A DNA stretch of 55,400 bases from positions 1-55,400 of the forward strand of contig CAIXRA010000020.1 in the NCBI GenBank assembly GCA_903921725.1, written 5' to 3'. The DNA is from an uncultured Lentisphaerota bacterium. Its GTDB lineage: Bacteria; Verrucomicrobiota; Lentisphaeria; Oligosphaerales; CAITYL01. Position numbers and translations under genes: made by a program. Positions within the stretch are counted from its first letter, which is position 1. Each line of letters begins with the position of its first letter. This document shows positions 52,176-55,400 of this stretch, piece after piece. The notes under the pieces are model-generated. The model did no database searches. It was not told where the DNA came from and was given only the letters and a program-made list of their open reading frames with translations.

Positions 52176-52412
52176 ATGCCCCCTGCGAAAAACCCGCCCG
52201 CGCACCAACGGCGATTCATGTGGACAGGGTTCCTCTTCCTCTTCACCATCGGGCTTTTGCTGTCTTTCCGCACAAACTCCCCCGCGACAACCGCCCCCCG
52301 CATCAGCGGCCCCGGCTTCGCCTGGGACGGACAGCGGACGGCTTTCCATGTCCGGGAATGCACCAACCGGCCGTGCGGCGACTTTGAAACTGTCGAAGTC
52401 CCGTTACAGTAA
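52176..52412 (+). CDS. Small single-pass membrane protein
   Basis: 78 residues with one TM helix (FMWTGFLFLFTIGLLLSFR) after a basic N-terminus and a short periplasmic tail with two cysteines (RECTNRPCGDFETVEVPLQ). AGGA lies 6 bases before the ATG. No family recognised. It follows the regulator by 32 bp and precedes a lipoprotein gene, so the three may form one transcript. Confidence 0.65.
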   Translation: MPPAKNPPAHQRRFMWTGFLFLFTIGLLLSFRTNSPATTAPRISGPGFAWDGQRTAFHVRECTNRPCGDFETVEVPLQ

Positions 52413-52466
52413 GAGTTTTCCACATCTCCCGCCCCGGCGCGGACCAACCCCGCAGGATTTGACAGC

Positions 52467-53009
52467 ATGCGTGACACAAACGGAAGAAGCCGCCGGACGC
52501 CTGGCGCCATCCTCTTGGCCGCGCTTGCCGTCCTGCTGGCGTCCGCATGCGGCGGCTGCGGCACCATCCGGGACGAATTCCGGAGCCCAGCCTACGTCCT
52601 GAGCTTCTTTGAAGTCGCCGGCCGCAACATCCCGCCGGAACAGCGCACAGCCACCGTCACCGGCCCGGACGGAGCACCCCTGCACATTTTGGCCAACCCC
52701 TTCCTGACCGCCCGCGAAATCATCGCCGTCCAGGTCGTCCGCAAAAGCAAGGACGACCCGGAAATCAAGGCGCTGCAGTTCTGCATGGACCGGCAATCCC
52801 GGACCAACTGGATGCTGATCGGGCAGTATCTGAAGAGCTGTTCCTTCGCCGTCATCGTCGACAACACCCTATGCGTCAAGGTTTGCCAGGACGGCGAGGC
52901 CACGTTTCCCCAGGAAGGCATCATCGAAATCCCGGGTCCGTGGGATCCCGATGTCGCGGAATGCCTGACCTCCAATGCTGCATTCAACTACAAAAAACAC
53001 CAGGATTGA
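52467..53009 (+). CDS. Hypothetical lipoprotein
   Basis: 180 residues, signal peptide with a cysteine-rich lipobox region (LLASACGGCG), so Cys near residue 28-31 is acylated. The mature domain resembles nothing definite; IEIPGPWDPDVAECLTSNAAFNY near the C-terminus and the repeated C-V-K-V-C pattern suggest disulfides or metal binding. It has no clear Shine-Dalgarno. It lies between the small membrane protein and GreA. Confidence 0.75.
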   Translation: MRDTNGRSRRTPGAILLAALAVLLASACGGCGTIRDEFRSPAYVLSFFEVAGRNIPPEQRTATVTGPDGAPLHILANPFLTAREIIAVQVVRKSKDDPEIKALQFCMDRQSRTNWMLIGQYLKSCSFAVIVDNTLCVKVCQDGEATFPQEGIIEIPGPWDPDVAECLTSNAAFNYKKHQD

Positions 53010-53020
53010 AAACGAACGCC

Positions 53021-55117
53021 ATGAGCCACGCCACCATCGAAGAAATCTGCACGTCCGTCGCACAGGGAAGCCGCGCCGGCATCAAGACGCTCACCCAACA
53101 GCTGCGCGACGCAACCCCGCGCCAGTTCGCACTCTGGCCCGAGGCGGATCGCACCGCCTGGACCGCCGGCCTGGAGGCCGTCCTGGAACGCTTCAGCCGC
53201 GGCAAGTCCCCGGCGGACGAACTCTCCCTGCTCCTTGAACTCCTCGCCGTCGGCTACGACTCCCTGGCGTTCCGCGACACGCTCATGGCCGCCGCGCGGA
53301 CCACCTTCGCCGCCTATCCCGACCCCGCCGGCCTCATGAAGGCGCTCGGCATTCTGGAGCGCGACCTGTCCATCGCGCGCATCGCCCAGCGCTGGGAAGT
53401 CATGGGCACCCTGGAGGCCGGTGCCACCTGCCATCACGCCAACTTCGGCCCCGGCACGGTCTTGGAAGTGGACGGCTGCGCCAACGATGTCATCGGCAGC
53501 TTCGGCGGCAAGCGGCAGCATTTCCCGCCCGACCAGGCGCTTGAAGGGCTGTTCATCATCCGGCCCGGCTCGCTTTTGGACAAGCTGCTCCGCAAGAAGG
53601 CTAGGCTCGGCGATGCCGGCAGCCCCATCGAACTCCGCCGGAGTTCCCAGGCCGCCATCATTCCCGCCGCTCGCTTCACCGACGAACTGCTGAAACAGAT
53701 CCTCGTCCCCGCCGCCGTCAGCGAGGCCGAATACCGCGCCTTCCTCCTCGGCGCCCCCATTGCCTTGCAGAGCGCCGCCGGCACCAAGTCCGCCGGCACC
53801 GAACGCGCCTGGCACGAGGCCCGCAGCCTGGAAGAGCTGGCCGACATCCTCGGACGCACCGCCCGTCTGGAATGGACCGAAACCCAGACCGCCGCCGTGC
53901 GCGACCTTCTCCTTAAGTTCGCCGGCAAAAAGGACCAGGCCCAGTTCTTCGCGCTGGCCGTCAGCCGGCTCTGGAAGATCACCCCCGAACACAAGGCGCT
54001 GGCCGGCATCCTCACCGCCCTCGCCGGCGTCGCCGCCGCCTGGCAGGAAACCGCCCTCTTCGTCAGCGTGACCGACGACATCCCCGGCAAGAGCGCCGCC
54101 GACTGGTTCGCCGTGACCCTCTCCGCCAAAGGCATGCCATGGCTCTGCGAAGCCGCCATGCGGCTCCCCAACCGGCTCCTCACCAACCTCCTGCGCATGC
54201 TGGAGGCGACACCCGAGGGAACCGACGCCTTCGAGGAGACAGTCCTCACCCGCATCGACCGCAAGGCCGTCTCCGCCGACGTCCTCCTCTGGCTCTGGAA
54301 GAGCCGGATGCCCGAGCGCGGCCGCATGGCCGACCCCAACCTCGTATTCAACGCCCTCAAAATTCCCGTCCGCGGCAGCTTCCTCAAGGCGAACAAGGAA
54401 CTGCGCAAGCTCCTGCTCGAGGACGAGGCCTTCCAGCGTTTCCTGATGCATGAAGGCAACGAGGAGGCCGTCGCCGCCCTCGTCTCCAGCATCCGCACCG
54501 CCCAGCTCCTGGACTCCGGCGAGCAGCAGAGCCTCCTCGTGCGCATCGTGCGCATCTTCCCGGAAGCCATCGCCCTCGTCGAACAGCGCCAGAAGGTCAG
54601 CTCCGTGCGCGCCCTCGGCCTCATCACCTCCCAGCGCAGCTTCGAACTCCGCCGCCGCGAACTGGACGAGATCATCAACGTCAAGATCCCCGCCAACAGC
54701 CGCGCCATCGCCCATGCCCGCGGCTACGGAGATCTCCGCGAAAACGCCGAGTTCAAAGCCGCCAAGGAAGAGCAACGCTTCCTGCGCACCCGCCGCGCCG
54801 ACCTCGAACGCGGCCTGCACAGCGTCAAGTCTTTCGACTTCAGCTCCGCCGCCCCCAGCGGCCAGGCCATCTCCGGCAGCGTCGTGAAGCTCACGATGCC
54901 TGGCGGAAAGTGCGAGTCTTACACTATCTTGGGTCTGTGGGACGGCAACCCCGAAAAGAATTGGCTCTCCTGCGAATCCCCTCTCGGCAAGGCGCTCCTC
55001 GGCAAAAAAACCGGGGAAAAGATTGCCCTTCCCAGCGGCGGGGAAGCCGAGTTGGCTGACATCCAGCCGCTGCCGCAAGACCTTTGCCGCTGGCTCCTCG
55101 GCGAAGACCTGCTCTGA
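53021..55117 (+). CDS. greA: Transcription elongation factor GreA with long N-terminal extension
   Basis: 698 residues; ordinary GreA has about 158. The last ~155 residues are GreA: the coiled-coil tip ARGYGDLRENAEFKAAKEEQ carries the two acidic catalytic residues (in GDLREN), and the C-terminal FKBP-like domain has SGSVVKLTMPGGKCESYTILG. The first ~540 residues are mostly helical repeats without recognisable enzyme motifs, starting MSHATIEEICTSVAQG. A long GreA of about this size is known from Chlamydia, which supports PVC affiliation. GreA rescues backtracked RNA polymerase by stimulating transcript cleavage; the extension may add a partner-binding role. It is followed by tRNA-Lys. Confidence 0.93.
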   Translation: MSHATIEEICTSVAQGSRAGIKTLTQQLRDATPRQFALWPEADRTAWTAGLEAVLERFSRGKSPADELSLLLELLAVGYDSLAFRDTLMAAARTTFAAYPDPAGLMKALGILERDLSIARIAQRWEVMGTLEAGATCHHANFGPGTVLEVDGCANDVIGSFGGKRQHFPPDQALEGLFIIRPGSLLDKLLRKKARLGDAGSPIELRRSSQAAIIPAARFTDELLKQILVPAAVSEAEYRAFLLGAPIALQSAAGTKSAGTERAWHEARSLEELADILGRTARLEWTETQTAAVRDLLLKFAGKKDQAQFFALAVSRLWKITPEHKALAGILTALAGVAAAWQETALFVSVTDDIPGKSAADWFAVTLSAKGMPWLCEAAMRLPNRLLTNLLRMLEATPEGTDAFEETVLTRIDRKAVSADVLLWLWKSRMPERGRMADPNLVFNALKIPVRGSFLKANKELRKLLLEDEAFQRFLMHEGNEEAVAALVSSIRTAQLLDSGEQQSLLVRIVRIFPEAIALVEQRQKVSSVRALGLITSQRSFELRRRELDEIINVKIPANSRAIAHARGYGDLRENAEFKAAKEEQRFLRTRRADLERGLHSVKSFDFSSAAPSGQAISGSVVKLTMPGGKCESYTILGLWDGNPEKNWLSCESPLGKALLGKKTGEKIALPSGGEAELADIQPLPQDLCRWLLGEDLL

Positions 55118-55231
55118 CATGGCCGCGGATGTGCGGGGAAGCCTCCGCTCGACACCAGAAATTATTTCAGGCCCTGCATTGATTTTCCGGGAACCGCCGC
55201 CATATTAAACGCTGTTTCTGTTCCTCCGTGT

Positions 55232-55307
55232 GCGCCTATAGCTCAGTTGGTAGAGCAAGTGACTCTTAATCACTGGGTCCCAGGTTCAAGTCCTGGTGGG
55301 CGCACCA
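55232..55307 (+). tRNA. tRNA-Lys (anticodon CTT)
   Basis: The cloverleaf is complete: acceptor GCGCCTA/TGGGCGC plus discriminator A, D-arm GCTCAGTTGGTAGAGC, anticodon stem AGTGA/TCACT with loop CTCTTAA (anticodon CTT), T-arm CCAGG-TTCAAGT-CCTGG. The CCA end is encoded (55305-55307). It charges lysine and reads AAG. Confidence 0.97.
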
Positions 55308-55322
55308 TTTTTCTTTCCATCG

Positions 55323-55357
55323 AACCGTATGACTCTCAAGGGGTTATACGGTTTTTT
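55323..55357 (+). terminator. Rho-independent terminator after tRNA-Lys
   Basis: AACCGTAT pairs with ATACGGTT (8-bp stem at 55323-55330 and 55346-55353) with a 15-base loop and runs into TTTTTT. It is the only hairpin in the window with a strong T-tract behind a long stem. Confidence 0.85.
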
Positions 55358-55400
55358 ATTGCCCAAAATACGCCATTAAAAGCCACTTTCATACAGGAAC

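Noticed and set aside
52988..55120. A 710-codon minus-strand frame opposite greA
   Set aside because: Gly/Glu/Ala-rich, no motif; GreA coiled-coil residues are clear on the plus strand.

Overview
The window is GC-rich, densely packed bacterial chromosome with about 45 supportable genes, one tRNA and an unusual number of short intergenic repeats. It reads as a diderm: it carries lpxA, lgt, outer-membrane efflux genes and many lipoprotein signals. Several traits point to the PVC superphylum (Kiritimatiellota, Lentisphaerota or Verrucomicrobiota rather than Planctomycetota). These are a GreA with a very long N-terminal extension like the one in Chlamydia, ECF sigma operons with VIT/VWA proteins, a fused SecDF, and text-like intergenic repeats. 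The phylum is an inference; no rRNA is present.

Layout. 1-3560 (minus): glycine cleavage operon gcvT-gcvH-gcvPA-gcvPB, cut at the left edge. 3749-7662 (minus): GT4 glycosyltransferase, DedA protein and a short alaS. 7969-9782 (plus): lgt and an RluA-family pseudouridine synthase, overlapping by ATGA. 9814-12387 (minus): MFS transporter and lpxA. 12782-15159 (plus): ECF sigma cluster A (sigma factor, membrane protein with an anti-sigma-like position, two secreted proteins, one with tandem ExbD/TolR-like domains). 15427-19270 (minus): Tricorn-like S41 protease with a coupled membrane protein. 19527-20288 (plus): alpha/beta hydrolase. 20452-27570 (minus): tetR-tolC-adaptor-RND efflux operon, interrupted between adaptor and pump by a small membrane protein and a long inverted-repeat element. 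27677-31803 (plus): lipoprotein followed by a MacA/MacB-type ABC exporter. 31915-33429: DUF1846 protein. 33488-34047: wreck of a CusA-type RND pump filled with word-like repeats. 34088-39603 (minus): ABC-F ATPase, a large uncharacterised protein and metG. 39833-44611 (plus): ECF sigma cluster B (sigma factor, DUF4349 lipoprotein, zinc-finger anti-sigma factor with a dockerin-like motif, secreted cohesin-like protein, VIT-VWA lipoprotein). 44658-50490 (minus): 3D-domain protein, thiM, RlmM-like methyltransferase, secDF and yajC. 50746-55117 (plus): NtrC-type regulator with a degenerate GAFTGA loop, two small proteins and long GreA. 55232-55307: tRNA-Lys(CTT) followed by a terminator.

The most striking material is (i) cluster B, in which a dockerin-like motif on an anti-sigma factor lies next to a cohesin-like secreted protein and a VIT-VWA lipoprotein, suggesting an envelope-sensing complex; and (ii) several families of word-like repeats, some sitting immediately upstream of Shine-Dalgarno sequences and one composite lying inside the decayed CusA gene. 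All functions are read from sequence motifs and context only.
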